Shown piece by piece: positions 23,738 to 32,241 of a DNA stretch of 58,642 nt. The DNA comes from Gammaproteobacteria bacterium (lineage in GTDB: Bacteria > Pseudomonadota > Gammaproteobacteria > Pseudomonadales > Pseudohongiellaceae), in NCBI GenBank assembly GCA_030832825.1, contig JAURIJ010000014.1, forward strand, positions 1 to 58,642, read 5' to 3'. A program made the translations under genes and the position numbers. Within the stretch, counting starts at the first letter, position 1. Each line of letters begins with the position of its first letter. The notes beneath the pieces were generated by a model. It saw nothing but the letters and a program-made list of their open reading frames with translations, had not been told where the DNA came from and did not search any database.

Positions 23738-26700
23738 ATGAATGCCCCCGCCTATGCCGAGCTGCATTGCCTCAGCAACTTCAGTTTTCTGCACGCCGCC
23801 TCCTTTCCCGAGGAGCTGGTACGCCAGGCCCATGCCCTGGGCTATGCGGCGCTGGCCCTCACCGACGAGTGCTCGCTGGGAGGCGTGGTGCGGGCGCATG
23901 TCGCGGCGCGCGAGCTGGGCCTCACGCTGATTGTCGGCAGTCACTTCCTGCTGGCGGATGGCCTGTGCCTGGTGCTCCTGGCGCCCGACCGGCGCGCCTA
24001 CGGGCAGATCAGTGCCTTGATCACCCTGGCCCGGCGCGCGGCAGCCAAGGGTCAGTATCTGCTGGAGCGCGGCATGCTGCAGGCCGAGGCGCTGGACGCC
24101 TGTCTGGCGCTCTGGGTGCCGGCCCCGACCCCGGCCGCGCTCGACGAAGACGACGGCCGCTGGCTGGCGGGCGTGTTCCCCGGGCGGCTGTGGCTTGGCG
24201 TCGAGCTGCATCTGCGGGGCAATGACCGGCGCTGGCTCGACACGCTGCAGGCGCTGGGGAAAACCCTGGGGCTGCCCCTGGTGGCCAGTGGCGGCGTGCT
24301 GATGCACGAGCCGCAGCGCCGGCCGCTGCTCGACACCCTCACGGCGATCCGCCTGGGCTGCACGCTCGACACCCTGGGCTTCGCCGCCGCGCCCAACAAC
24401 GAGCAGCATCTGCGCCCGCGTGCGCGCCTGGCCAAGCTCTACCCGACCGCGCTGCTGGAGGAAAGCGTGCGCATCGCCGCGCGCTGCCGTTTCTCGCTGA
24501 GCGAGCTGCGCTACGAATACCCTCACGAACTGGTGCCGGCCGGTCACACCCCGGCCAGCTGGCTGCGGGCGCTGACGGAGTGCGGCCTGCGCGAACGCTG
24601 GCCGCAGGGGCCTTCGGCGCGGGTGCGGGCGCTGGTGGAAAAGGAGCTGGGTCTGGTGGCCGAGTTGGGTTACGAGCACTTCTTCCTCACCGTGCACGAC
24701 CTCGTCGTCTTCGCCCGCGCCCGGGGCATCCTGTGCCAGGGCCGGGGCTCGGCGGCCAATTCGGCGATCTGCTACTGCCTGGGCATCACGGCGGTGGACC
24801 CGGACCGCATGCAGCTGCTGTTCGAGCGCTTCCTGTCGAAGGAGCGGGACGAGCCGCCGGACATCGATGTCGACTTCGAGCACGAGCGGCGCGAGGAGGT
24901 CATCCAGTACCTCTACACCAAGTACGGCCGCGAACGGGCGGCGCTGGCGGCCACGGTGATCTGCTACCGCGCGCGCAGTGCCATCCGCGATGTGGCGGGG
25001 GCGCTGGGCATCGCGGCCGACGCGGTGGAAGTGCTGGCGAAGTCGGTGGACTGGTATGGCCAGGAGATCGTCACCGGCCCCGAGGTGGAGGCGCTGTCCC
25101 TGCCGCCCGGGCGGCTGGCGCTGCTGGTCAGCCTGGTGCGCGCCCTGCTCGGCTTTCCCCGCCATCTCTCCCAGCATGTGGGGGGCTTCGTCATCAGTCA
25201 GGGCCCGCTCTCGCAGCTGGTGCCGGTGGAGAACGCCGCCATGCCCGGACGCACCGTCATCCAGTGGGAGAAAGACGACCTGGAGGCGCTGGGCCTGCTG
25301 AAGGTGGACGTTCTGGCGCTGGGCATGCTGACGGCCATCCGCAAGGCCATCGCCCTGGTGAACCGCTATCCGGCGCGCGCCGCGCTGCCGCCGCTGAGCC
25401 TGGCCGACGTGCCGGGCGAGGACGCGCAGGTCTACGACATGCTCTGCGCGGCCGACACGGTGGGCGTGTTCCAGATCGAGTCGCGTGCCCAGATGAGCAT
25501 GCTGCCGCGGCTCAAGCCGCGCAATTACTACGATCTGGTCATCCAGATCGCCATCGTCCGGCCCGGCCCCATCCAGGGCAACATGGTGCATCCATACCTG
25601 GCGCGGCGCAGCGGACGCGAGCCCGTGAGCTACCCCAGCGAGGCCATCCGGGAGGTGCTGGCACGCACCCTGGGCGTGCCCATCTTCCAGGAACAGGTGA
25701 TGAAGGTGGCCATCGTGGCGGCGGGCTTCACGGGCGGCGAGGCCGATCAGCTGCGCCGGGCCATGGCAGCGTGGAAGAAGAAAGGCGGGCTGGAGCCGTT
25801 TCAGGAAAAGCTCAAGGCGGGCATGCGCGAACGCGGCTACAGCGACGCCTTCGCCGAACAGATCTACAGCCAGATCAAGGGCTTCGCCGACTATGGCTTC
25901 CCCGAATCCCACTCTGCCAGCTTCGCTCTGCTGGCCTATGTCTCCTCCTGGCTGAAATGCCATTACCCGGCGGCCTTCACCTGTGCCCTGCTCAACAGCC
26001 AGCCCATGGGTTTCTACGCGCCCTCACAGCTGGTGCAGGACGTGCAGCGTCACGGGGTGAGCGTGCTGCCGGTGGATGTGAACCACAGTGAGTGGGACTG
26101 CACGCTGGTCTTCACGCCCGGCCAGGCGCATGCGCCGGCGCTGCGGCTGGGGCTGTGCCTGGTGAAGGGCTTGTCGCTGGCGGGGGCGCACCGGCTGTGC
26201 GAGGCGCGGCAGGCGGGGCCTTTCCGCTGCGTGCAGACACTGATCGAGCGCACGGGCATCGATGCCGCCGACCGGGAGAGTCTGGCCGCCGCGGATGCGC
26301 TGCGCACGCTGGCCGGGCATCGCCATCGCGCCTTCTGGGACGTGGCTGGCCATGAGCCGCCGCTGCCGCTGTTCGCCACCTCTGGTCAGACCGACTGGCC
26401 CGCGCCGCCAGCGGTGGCCCTGCTGTTGCCAGCGCCGTCCGAATCCCAGGAGGTCATCGCCGACTACAACAGTGTGGGCCTCACGCTGCGTCGGCATCCT
26501 CTGGCGCTGCTGCGTGCGCATCTGCAGCAGTACCACGTGGTGCCGGCCGCCAGTCTCATGAAGCATGGCCATGGGGCGCGGGTGAAGGTGACGGGAATCG
26601 TCACCTCGCGGCAGCGGCCGCAGACGGCGTCGGGGGTGACCTTCGTGACCCTGGAGGATGAGACCGGCTTCGTGAACGTGGTGATCTGGCCGGCGGTGAC

Positions 26701-26857
26701 GGCGCGGCAGCCTCGGTTGGTGCGCGAGGCCAGTCTTCTTGGCGTGGCGGGCACGCTGCAGATCAGCGAGGACGTGGTGCACGTGATTGCCGCCGATCTG
26801 GTGGACTTGAGCGCCTGGCTGGCGCAGATGTCGCTGCGTTCGCGGGATTTCTGTTGA
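23738..26857 (+). CDS. dnaE2: Error-prone DNA polymerase DnaE2 (ImuC)
   Basis: The 1039-residue protein is a C-family polymerase of the DnaE2 type. It begins with a PHP domain (YAELHCLSNFSFLHAASFPEE) and has GRGSAANSAICYCLGIT and DIDVDFEHERREEV carrying the catalytic Asp pair. The C-terminus is an OB domain (RVKVTGIVTSRQRPQTASGV). DnaE2 performs damage-induced translesion synthesis with ImuA and ImuB. The ATG at 23738 is chosen because it follows the LexA box and begins at the conserved PHP start. In most genomes it follows imuAB in one operon; here it converges with them. Confidence 0.93.
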   Translation: MNAPAYAELHCLSNFSFLHAASFPEELVRQAHALGYAALALTDECSLGGVVRAHVAARELGLTLIVGSHFLLADGLCLVLLAPDRRAYGQISALITLARRAAAKGQYLLERGMLQAEALDACLALWVPAPTPAALDEDDGRWLAGVFPGRLWLGVELHLRGNDRRWLDTLQALGKTLGLPLVASGGVLMHEPQRRPLLDTLTAIRLGCTLDTLGFAAAPNNEQHLRPRARLAKLYPTALLEESVRIAARCRFSLSELRYEYPHELVPAGHTPASWLRALTECGLRERWPQGPSARVRALVEKELGLVAELGYEHFFLTVHDLVVFARARGILCQGRGSAANSAICYCLGITAVDPDRMQLLFERFLSKERDEPPDIDVDFEHERREEVIQYLYTKYGRERAALAATVICYRARSAIRDVAGALGIAADAVEVLAKSVDWYGQEIVTGPEVEALSLPPGRLALLVSLVRALLGFPRHLSQHVGGFVISQGPLSQLVPVENAAMPGRTVIQWEKDDLEALGLLKVDVLALGMLTAIRKAIALVNRYPARAALPPLSLADVPGEDAQVYDMLCAADTVGVFQIESRAQMSMLPRLKPRNYYDLVIQIAIVRPGPIQGNMVHPYLARRSGREPVSYPSEAIREVLARTLGVPIFQEQVMKVAIVAAGFTGGEADQLRRAMAAWKKKGGLEPFQEKLKAGMRERGYSDAFAEQIYSQIKGFADYGFPESHSASFALLAYVSSWLKCHYPAAFTCALLNSQPMGFYAPSQLVQDVQRHGVSVLPVDVNHSEWDCTLVFTPGQAHAPALRLGLCLVKGLSLAGAHRLCEARQAGPFRCVQTLIERTGIDAADRESLAAADALRTLAGHRHRAFWDVAGHEPPLPLFATSGQTDWPAPPAVALLLPAPSESQEVIADYNSVGLTLRRHPLALLRAHLQQYHVVPAASLMKHGHGARVKVTGIVTSRQRPQTASGVTFVTLEDETGFVNVVIWPAVTARQPRLVREASLLGVAGTLQISEDVVHVIAADLVDLSAWLAQMSLRSRDFC

Positions 26858-26864
26858 GCGCGCG

Positions 26865-28292
26865 TCAGTCGAAGATGCCGTGCACGAACCAGCGCCGCTC
26901 GCCCTCGCGCTCGTGGAAGATCCACAGCCGCATGCCGCGCGGGTTCGTCGCCACGTAGTAATCCCGGCACACCTCCTGGCCGCTCCACCAGCGCGTCTCG
27001 ATGCGCTCGGGGCCGCTCAGCAGCTGCAGCGGCCCGCGGTAGAGCAGCTGCCCGGCGTGCTGCTGCAACTGCACCGGGGCCGGCAGCAGCCAGCAGGGGC
27101 GCCGGGCCTGCAGTGCCAGCATGGGGGGGCGGCCGGTCTGTGCGTCACCCGGCGTCGGGCTGGTTGCCAGCTCCGGGCAGTGGTCCGCCTGACACTGCAG
27201 GCTGTGCACGGCAGCATCGCCCAGTCTGGCCTGCAGCAGCCCCAGCAGCGGCGCGATGCGCGCGGGCCCTGTCTGCGCGGCCGCGCCTTCGCCAGCGCTG
27301 AAGCCGGCGAGCGACTGTGTGCCCGCCGCCGCCGATTTGAAGCGCCAGGCTTCCAGCTGCACGCCGCAGACGGGCGCCGGCAGTGTGAGCGTGCTGAGGC
27401 GGGTTTCCAGCAGCAGCTGCAGCGGCGCGCGGGACTGGCCGGGGTGACGCATGTCGAGCGCGATCAGCGTGGGGGCCTGGGCTTCGTGCTGCAGGCTCAG
27501 CTGCAGATGCAGGGTGCTCAGATTCCGCGCCCGCAGGAAGGCGCACAGCCGCTCCAGCAGTTCCTCGATGGCCGGCAGCAGGCGCTCGCTGCCTTCCACG
27601 GCGTAGTCGAATTCCAGGCTGCTGTTGAAGCGTGGCGGGCTCTCGTAGGCCTTGACCGGCGTGGCGACATGCCCCAGGCACTGATCGAGCTGGCGCAGGA
27701 ACTGTGTGCCGAAGCGCTGCCCGAGTGCATGCGCGGGCAGGCGCCAGACATCCCGCAGCAGACGCAGCCCGCTGTTGTGCAATTGTTGCCGGCGCTGCTG
27801 CGACAGCGTCAGGCTTTGCACCGACAGCCGGCCCAGGGCGGAGCGCAGATTCTCCCGGCGATGGACCAGCAGATTGCAGCCCGCGCGGGCCAGCAGCAGG
27901 CTGGCGGCGGGCGTGGGGCTGGCAGCCTGATGGAAGTCGACAGGAAGTCCCCACTCACTCAGCAGGGGCTGCAGCAGCTGGCGGCAATGCGTGCGCAGCG
28001 AGTGGATACCGCCGAAATAGCGCAGCGAGCTGCGCGCCTCGAACACCAGGGAATCGGGGGCTTCCACGCTGACCGTGCCGCTGAGCTGCCCCAGTTGCCG
28101 GGCCAGCAGGGCCAGTTTTTCCTCGCGCACCTGCGCATCGGGAATGCCCAGCAGCTGCGGCAGGGCGATGGCATACCACAGCGGCGGCCTTGGCGTCTTG
28201 CCCGGCGTCGTCTGTGGCATGCGCGCTCGGGCCACGCGCAGTGTGCGCTGGGGGCGGCCGAGCAAGGGCAACTGGTGGAGGCGTCCTGTCAT
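26865..28292 (-). CDS. imuB: ImuB, inactive Y-family polymerase-like mutasome adaptor
   Basis: The 475-residue protein is the hub of the ImuABC mutasome. The Y-family-like part (WYAIALPQLLG at about residue 39, SLRYFGGIHSLRTHC, RFGTQFLRQLDQCLG) lacks the catalytic acidic cluster, as expected for ImuB. The C-terminus has HCPE and the RIETRWWSGQEVCRDYYVAT segment. At the usual place of the beta-clamp motif only the imperfect GTQSLAGF is seen, while a QLPLLG lies at residues 7-12. The start overlaps the imuA stop (ATGA); ATG 28220 is an alternative that would remove QLPLLG. Confidence 0.88.
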   Translation of the reverse strand: MTGRLHQLPLLGRPQRTLRVARARMPQTTPGKTPRPPLWYAIALPQLLGIPDAQVREEKLALLARQLGQLSGTVSVEAPDSLVFEARSSLRYFGGIHSLRTHCRQLLQPLLSEWGLPVDFHQAASPTPAASLLLARAGCNLLVHRRENLRSALGRLSVQSLTLSQQRRQQLHNSGLRLLRDVWRLPAHALGQRFGTQFLRQLDQCLGHVATPVKAYESPPRFNSSLEFDYAVEGSERLLPAIEELLERLCAFLRARNLSTLHLQLSLQHEAQAPTLIALDMRHPGQSRAPLQLLLETRLSTLTLPAPVCGVQLEAWRFKSAAAGTQSLAGFSAGEGAAAQTGPARIAPLLGLLQARLGDAAVHSLQCQADHCPELATSPTPGDAQTGRPPMLALQARRPCWLLPAPVQLQQHAGQLLYRGPLQLLSGPERIETRWWSGQEVCRDYYVATNPRGMRLWIFHEREGERRWFVHGIFD

Positions 28293-28930
28293 GGCGCCTC
28301 CCTCGCGAGTGCCACTGTGCTTTGACGGTAGCTGCCACGCGCCTTGAGCACCTCAACGCGCAAACCCTGCCGGGTGGCCTCCACCCGCAGCCGCAGGGCT
28401 GCCGTGGACTGCCGCAGGGCGCCGTGATGAAACAGGATGCCCAGGGTGTTGCCGGCACTGGCGGCCAGCTGCAGACGGCGGATCTGGCGGTGACTCACCC
28501 GGCCCGGCCAGGCCAGCACCAGGGCGCAGGCGGCATCCTGCAGCGCCTTCTCGATGCCCCACAGCAGCTGCGCAGCGGGAGCCGAGACCACGTAGAGATG
28601 GGCGGGGTTGATGCCGCTGGCCAGCAAGGCGGGCGCATATGGCGAACAGGGCGGAGCGAACCAGACACTGTTGCTGCCCTCCTGGCTGATCTGTTGCAGC
28701 AGCGGCAGCACCAGCTGCAGTTCTCCGATGCCCCACAGGGGCGTGATGATTTCCACCAGTGCCCCGCGCGGCCAGCCCTGCCAGGGTAGACAGGCATCGA
28801 GCGCGGGAAAGCCGGTGCTCACCCCGCTGTCAGCGAACGCTGACCTTGTGGCGGCATGAGCGCTGCCCCGCCACAACCCGGGGGTATGCAGCAGGGAGAG
28901 AAGGCGGGGATCGGTCTGGTGAGTTGGCAT
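28289..28930 (-). CDS. imuA: ImuA, RecA-like SOS mutasome component
   Basis: The 213-residue protein has the ImuA layout: a short N-terminus, SGVSTGFPALDACLPWQGWPRGALVEII, GELQLVLPLLQQISQ and a RecA-like core without a complete Walker A (no GKT). ATG 28930 is chosen because the LexA box begins 5 bp upstream; longer starts would run through the box. ImuA in other bacteria modulates the mutasome through contacts with ImuB and RecA. It is coupled to imuB. Confidence 0.87.
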   Translation of the reverse strand: MPTHQTDPRLLSLLHTPGLWRGSAHAATRSAFADSGVSTGFPALDACLPWQGWPRGALVEIITPLWGIGELQLVLPLLQQISQEGSNSVWFAPPCSPYAPALLASGINPAHLYVVSAPAAQLLWGIEKALQDAACALVLAWPGRVSHRQIRRLQLAASAGNTLGILFHHGALRQSTAALRLRVEATRQGLRVEVLKARGSYRQSTVALAREAP

Positions 28931-28934
28931 GATA

Positions 28935-28950
28935 CTGTACATATTAACAG
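28935..28950 (-). promoter_or_regulatory. LexA (SOS) box of imuA-imuB
   Basis: CTGTACATATTAACAG (CTG-N10-CAG) ends 4 bp before the imuA ATG. On the minus strand TAATAT within the box may serve as -10, which would make the mRNA almost leaderless. The near-identity with the dnaE2 box suggests joint control by LexA. Confidence 0.82.
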
Positions 28951-29159
28951 TATTATGCGCTCTCACAAGCGCTGCCTTCCCTGTCGGGCATCGAGCAAAC
29001 CGAGAACCGCGTCCAAGTTGCGGAAAGTATTTGGATTTCCGCCATTTTCGTGATTGTTATAGAAAAATTATTGTATTACTCTTCAGGACCTTAGCCTGAC
29101 TAGCTGAACATGAGTCTCAGATAATAATCTCAATAGACTGGAAATCTGGAAAATTATTG

Positions 29160-29252
29160 ATGAAAAATAAACCAGACATGCTGATGGTGGTCGTCGTTCT
29201 CTTCGCCCTCGGGGTGCTTGCCAGCGGTGTGGTGCAGAGCGGGTTGCTCTGA
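29160..29252 (+). CDS. 30-residue single-helix membrane peptide
   Basis: ATG 29160 encodes MKNKPDMLMVVVVLFALGVL followed by ASGVVQSGLL and TGA. The charged N-terminus and one hydrophobic helix give a typical small inner-membrane protein (N-in). A weak GGAAAA lies upstream, and the preceding 150 bp are unusually AT-rich for this genome, as expected for a promoter. No family is recognised, so the coding call rests on composition and position. Confidence 0.5.
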   Translation: MKNKPDMLMVVVVLFALGVLASGVVQSGLL

Positions 29253-29305
29253 CAGCCACGGTAGTGCCCACTCACAAATGCCGGCACTGACCTGCTCACC
29301 GCAGC

Positions 29306-29324
29306 GGGCAGCTCGTGTCTGCCC
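29306..29324. terminator. Hairpin just after ygfA
   Basis: GGGCAG (29306-29311), loop CTCGTGT, CTGCCC (29319-29324) lie 2 bp beyond the ygfA stop and 54 bp beyond the stop of the small membrane peptide gene. Without a U-tract it is only a candidate terminator for the two convergent units. Confidence 0.35.
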
Positions 29325-29326
29325 TG

Positions 29327-29923
29327 TCAGCCCCGCCATGAATCGCAGCGCTTATCACTCACGATGGCATCCATCTGCACGTCCCACGCCTGTCGCTCCA
29401 GAGCCTCCACCCGCTGACATTCGTGTGCCAGACCGATCAGCAAGGGTCGGCGGCGCGCTGGCCTGTTGCGGAAGCTGAACGTCCTGTCATAGAAACCCTT
29501 GCCCATGCCGAGACGGTTGCCATCGGCATCGAAGCCCACCAGCGGCACCAGCACCACGTCGAGCCAGCGTGGCGACACCAGGCGGTGTGCCAGCAGACGC
29601 GGCTGGGCGATGCCCCAGCGATTGGGCTGCAGCGGGTCGCCCTCACGGTAGCGGACAAACAGCAGACGGCCATGGCGGAAGGGGTGCAACAGAGGCAGGA
29701 AACAGGCCTGTCCACGCGACAGCGCCTCGGCCAGCAGCAGGGAAGGATCGATCTCGCCATCGATGGCCTGATAGAAGGCAAGGCGTTTGGCGGTGCGAAA
29801 GAAGCGCTGACCTGCCAGGGCGTGATGCAGCGCAATGGCGGCATCGCGTTGCTGACGCGGACTCAACAGGCGTCGGGTGTGACGCAGGGATTTGCGAAGG
29901 CTGGCGCGCTGAGCTGGGGTCAT
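29327..29923 (-). CDS. ygfA: 5-formyltetrahydrofolate cyclo-ligase
   Basis: This 198-residue cytoplasmic enzyme converts 5-formyl-THF to 5,10-methenyl-THF with ATP. The conserved C-terminal loop GMGKGFYDRTF is present, together with the N-terminal RKSLRHTRRLLSPRQQ basic helix and WLDVVLVPLVGFDADGNRLG. The length is normal. In many gammaproteobacteria it follows the 6S RNA gene and can be co-transcribed with it, and that order is kept here. Confidence 0.9.
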   Translation of the reverse strand: MTPAQRASLRKSLRHTRRLLSPRQQRDAAIALHHALAGQRFFRTAKRLAFYQAIDGEIDPSLLLAEALSRGQACFLPLLHPFRHGRLLFVRYREGDPLQPNRWGIAQPRLLAHRLVSPRWLDVVLVPLVGFDADGNRLGMGKGFYDRTFSFRNRPARRRPLLIGLAHECQRVEALERQAWDVQMDAIVSDKRCDSWRG

Positions 29924-29942
29924 GAGACTGGCAGGGAAGAAG

Positions 29943-30130
29943 GAATGAAGTTACCCGGAGCACCGCTACCAAAATAGTCCTGAACCCAACGGCTCAGGTG
30001 GTGACTCCAGTGGTGCATAAGGCTTTCCGTCGTGCGGACTTGCTCAACAGCACCTGGCGTGAAGCCTCCAGGTATACAGATATCGGCTCAAGAACATTTT
30101 TGATTGGCCAATGCTCTAGGCAACTCTGGG
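29943..30130 (-). ncRNA. ssrS: 6S RNA
   Basis: Between zapA and ygfA the minus strand carries the 6S RNA hallmarks: TGAGCCGATATCTGTATACC, a central bulge region (GAGCAAGTCCGC), GGAAAGCCTTATGC and a 3' CCTGAGCCGTTGGGTTCAGG hairpin. The ends pair: GAGTTGCC (minus strand of 30119-30126) with GGTAACTT (minus strand of 29946-29953). 6S RNA mimics an open promoter and sequesters sigma70 RNA polymerase in stationary phase. The ends are estimated from the closing stem and the -10 at 30134-30139. Confidence 0.88.
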
Positions 30131-30133
30131 GCG

Positions 30134-30139
30134 AGTATA
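30134..30139 (-). promoter_or_regulatory. -10 element of the 6S RNA gene
   Basis: TATACT on the minus strand lies about 7 bases before the inferred 5' end of 6S RNA at 30127-30130. No good -35 is seen at the right distance, but the region upstream is T-rich. The element supports the proposed RNA start. Confidence 0.5.
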
Positions 30140-30195
30140 TAGCAGCAAAAAAATCGGGGCGAGCAGGCCGGGAAAAGTTTTTTGTCTCGTTATGA

Positions 30196-30522
30196 TCAGC
30201 TTATTTCAATCTGACGATTGGCCTGCAGACTGCGATCGAGCTTGTCTTCGAGATACTTGATCTGCTGCGCGGTGTGGTGACGGCTCTCGTTGAGCTGCAC
30301 AGTCTTGCTCAGCATTTCATGGGTGATGTTGAGTGCGGCCATCACGGAAATCTTCTCGAGTCCGTGAATGTTGCCGCGGCCCTTGATCTTGCGCATGTTC
30401 TCGTCGAGATAGCGCGCGGACTTCAGCAGGGCTTCCTGTTCTGCAGGAGGACAGCTGACCTGGTATTCCTTGTCGAGAATTCTGACCACCACGGTACCGG
30501 GGCTGTTTTCTTCTGCGCTCAT
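30196..30522 (-). CDS. zapA: Cell division protein ZapA
   Basis: The 108-residue FtsZ-ring stabiliser has the N-terminal globular domain (VVVRILDKEYQVSCPPAEQEALLKSARYLDENM) and a C-terminal coiled coil (LEKISVMAALNITHEML ... KYLEDKLDRSLQANRQIE). It binds and crosslinks FtsZ filaments. The position between a ZapB-like gene and 6S RNA is typical of Pseudomonas-like genomes. Confidence 0.9.
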   Translation of the reverse strand: MSAEENSPGTVVVRILDKEYQVSCPPAEQEALLKSARYLDENMRKIKGRGNIHGLEKISVMAALNITHEMLSKTVQLNESRHHTAQQIKYLEDKLDRSLQANRQIEIS

Positions 30523-30562
30523 GCGGATTCTCTGTGTGTGGGCGAGGCGGGTGACACGTCTC

Positions 30563-30778
30563 TCATGATGACTGCGACTGTTCCATGGACTTCAGCCGGT
30601 GGAGCACGGACTCGAGGCGGGACTTCGCCAGCTTGTTGTTTTCGAGCAGTTGCTGGCGTTCGGAGTGCCAGTTATGCTCCTTGGCCCGCAGCTGTTGATT
30701 CTCCCGCTTCATCGTGGCGCACAGCTCGATGAGCGCATCAATCTTCTGATCCAGCGTGGCAAATTTTTCGTCGGTCAT
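30563..30778 (-). CDS. TIGR02449-family ZapB-like coiled-coil protein
   Basis: A 71-residue protein that is almost wholly coiled coil (FATLDQKIDALIELCATMKR, ENQQLRAKEHNWHSERQQLL, SRLESVLHRLKSMEQ). It matches the TIGR02449 family, encoded beside zapA and often likened to ZapB. ATG 30778 starts the conserved part; Met codons at 30793 and 30808 are possible. It shares an operon with zapA, 40 bp apart, and probably works at the divisome. Confidence 0.8.
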   Translation of the reverse strand: MTDEKFATLDQKIDALIELCATMKRENQQLRAKEHNWHSERQQLLENNKLAKSRLESVLHRLKSMEQSQSS

Positions 30779-30882
30779 TATGATGGTCGCCATATGCAGA
30801 AGCGGCAAGAAACCGCCCTGTTCAACTATCGTTACTATAGAGGCGTGACCCCAAGGCGGTCAATCTCAGGCACGGGCATACG

Positions 30883-32217
30883 ATGACAAGCATTCACGAA
30901 GAAGCCGCGCGCAGGCGCAAGGAACTCATGCAGCAGATGGAGCCGGACAGCATCGCGCTGCTCAGCGCCGCGCCGCAGTGCACCCGCAGCAATGACACCG
31001 AATATCCCTACCGGCAGAACAGCGACTTCTATTATCTCACCGGCTTCGTCGAGCACGATGCCGTGCTCGCTCTGATTCCCGGGCGTGAACAGGGCGAGGT
31101 CGTGCTCTTCTGTCAGGAGAAGGACAAGACGCGTGAATTGTGGACCGGCGTTCTCACCGGGCCGGAACAGGCCGTCAGTCGCCTGCTGATCGACGATGCC
31201 TTCCCCATCGGCGACATCGACGACATCCTGCCTGGGCTCATCGAAGGGCGGCAGCGTGTCTACTACTCCATGGGCAAGGACTCGCGCTGGGATCAGCGCA
31301 TCATGGACTGGGTCAACGTCATTCGCGGCAAGGCGCGCCAGGGAGCGCATCCGCCAGGCGAATTCCTGGTGCTCGATCATCTGCTCAATGAAATGCGGCT
31401 GATCAAGAGCCCGCTGGAAATCAAGCTGATGGAAAAGGCCGGCGCCATTTCCGCGCAGGCTCACAAACGTGCTATGGCCGTGTGTCGTCCCGGCCTGCAC
31501 GAGTATCACCTCGAGGCCGAGTTGCTGCACGAGTTCGTGCGCTCCGGCAGCCGTGCGCCGGCCTACAACAATATCGTGGCCGGCGGCGCCAATGCGTGCA
31601 TCCTGCACTATGTCGAGAACACCGCCGTGCTCAAGGATGGCGACCTGGTGCTGATCGATGCAGGCTGCGAATTCGACTACTACGCGGCCGACATCACGCG
31701 CACCTTTCCCGTGAACGGTCGGTTCAGCACGCAGCAGAAGGCGCTCTACGAGATCGTGCTTGAGGCACAGCTGCAGGCCATCAAGGCCGTCAAGCCGGGC
31801 GTCGCCTGGGACGAGCCGCACAATGTCACCGTGCGCATCATCACCGAGGGGCTGGTGCGTCTTGGTCTGCTCCAGGGCAATGTGCAGGAGCTGATTTCGC
31901 GTGGGGCCTACAAGGCCTTCTACATGCATCGTGCCGGCCACTGGCTGGGCATCGACGTGCACGATGTGGGCGACTACAAGATTGATGACAAGTGGCGCCT
32001 CATGGAGCCGGGCATGGTCACCACCATCGAGCCGGGCATCTATGTGGCTCCCGACAACATGGACGTCGACAGCAAGTGGCGCGGCATCGGCATCCGCATC
32101 GAGGACGATGTGCTGGTGACGCGCACGGGGCATCGCATTCTCAGTGCGGGGGCGCCGAAGACGGTCGAGGAAATCGAATCCTTCATGGCGCAGGCGCGCG
32201 CCCAGGCCGTCGCCTGA
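30883..32217 (+). CDS. pepP: Xaa-Pro aminopeptidase
   Basis: The 444-residue metallopeptidase removes N-terminal residues ahead of proline. The N-terminal creatinase-like domain begins TRSNDTEYPYRQNSDFYYLT and the catalytic pita-bread fold has the metal ligands in VLIDAGCEFDYYAADITRTF, HRAGHWLGIDVHD and TTIEPGIY. The length is typical for PepP. It heads the pepP-ubiH run (24 bp gap), as in Pseudomonas and E. coli. The ygfB gene that usually precedes it is not here. Confidence 0.93.
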   Translation: MTSIHEEAARRRKELMQQMEPDSIALLSAAPQCTRSNDTEYPYRQNSDFYYLTGFVEHDAVLALIPGREQGEVVLFCQEKDKTRELWTGVLTGPEQAVSRLLIDDAFPIGDIDDILPGLIEGRQRVYYSMGKDSRWDQRIMDWVNVIRGKARQGAHPPGEFLVLDHLLNEMRLIKSPLEIKLMEKAGAISAQAHKRAMAVCRPGLHEYHLEAELLHEFVRSGSRAPAYNNIVAGGANACILHYVENTAVLKDGDLVLIDAGCEFDYYAADITRTFPVNGRFSTQQKALYEIVLEAQLQAIKAVKPGVAWDEPHNVTVRIITEGLVRLGLLQGNVQELISRGAYKAFYMHRAGHWLGIDVHDVGDYKIDDKWRLMEPGMVTTIEPGIYVAPDNMDVDSKWRGIGIRIEDDVLVTRTGHRILSAGAPKTVEEIESFMAQARAQAVA

Positions 32218-32241
32218 GATGCAAGCGGAGGGTGATGCGGC

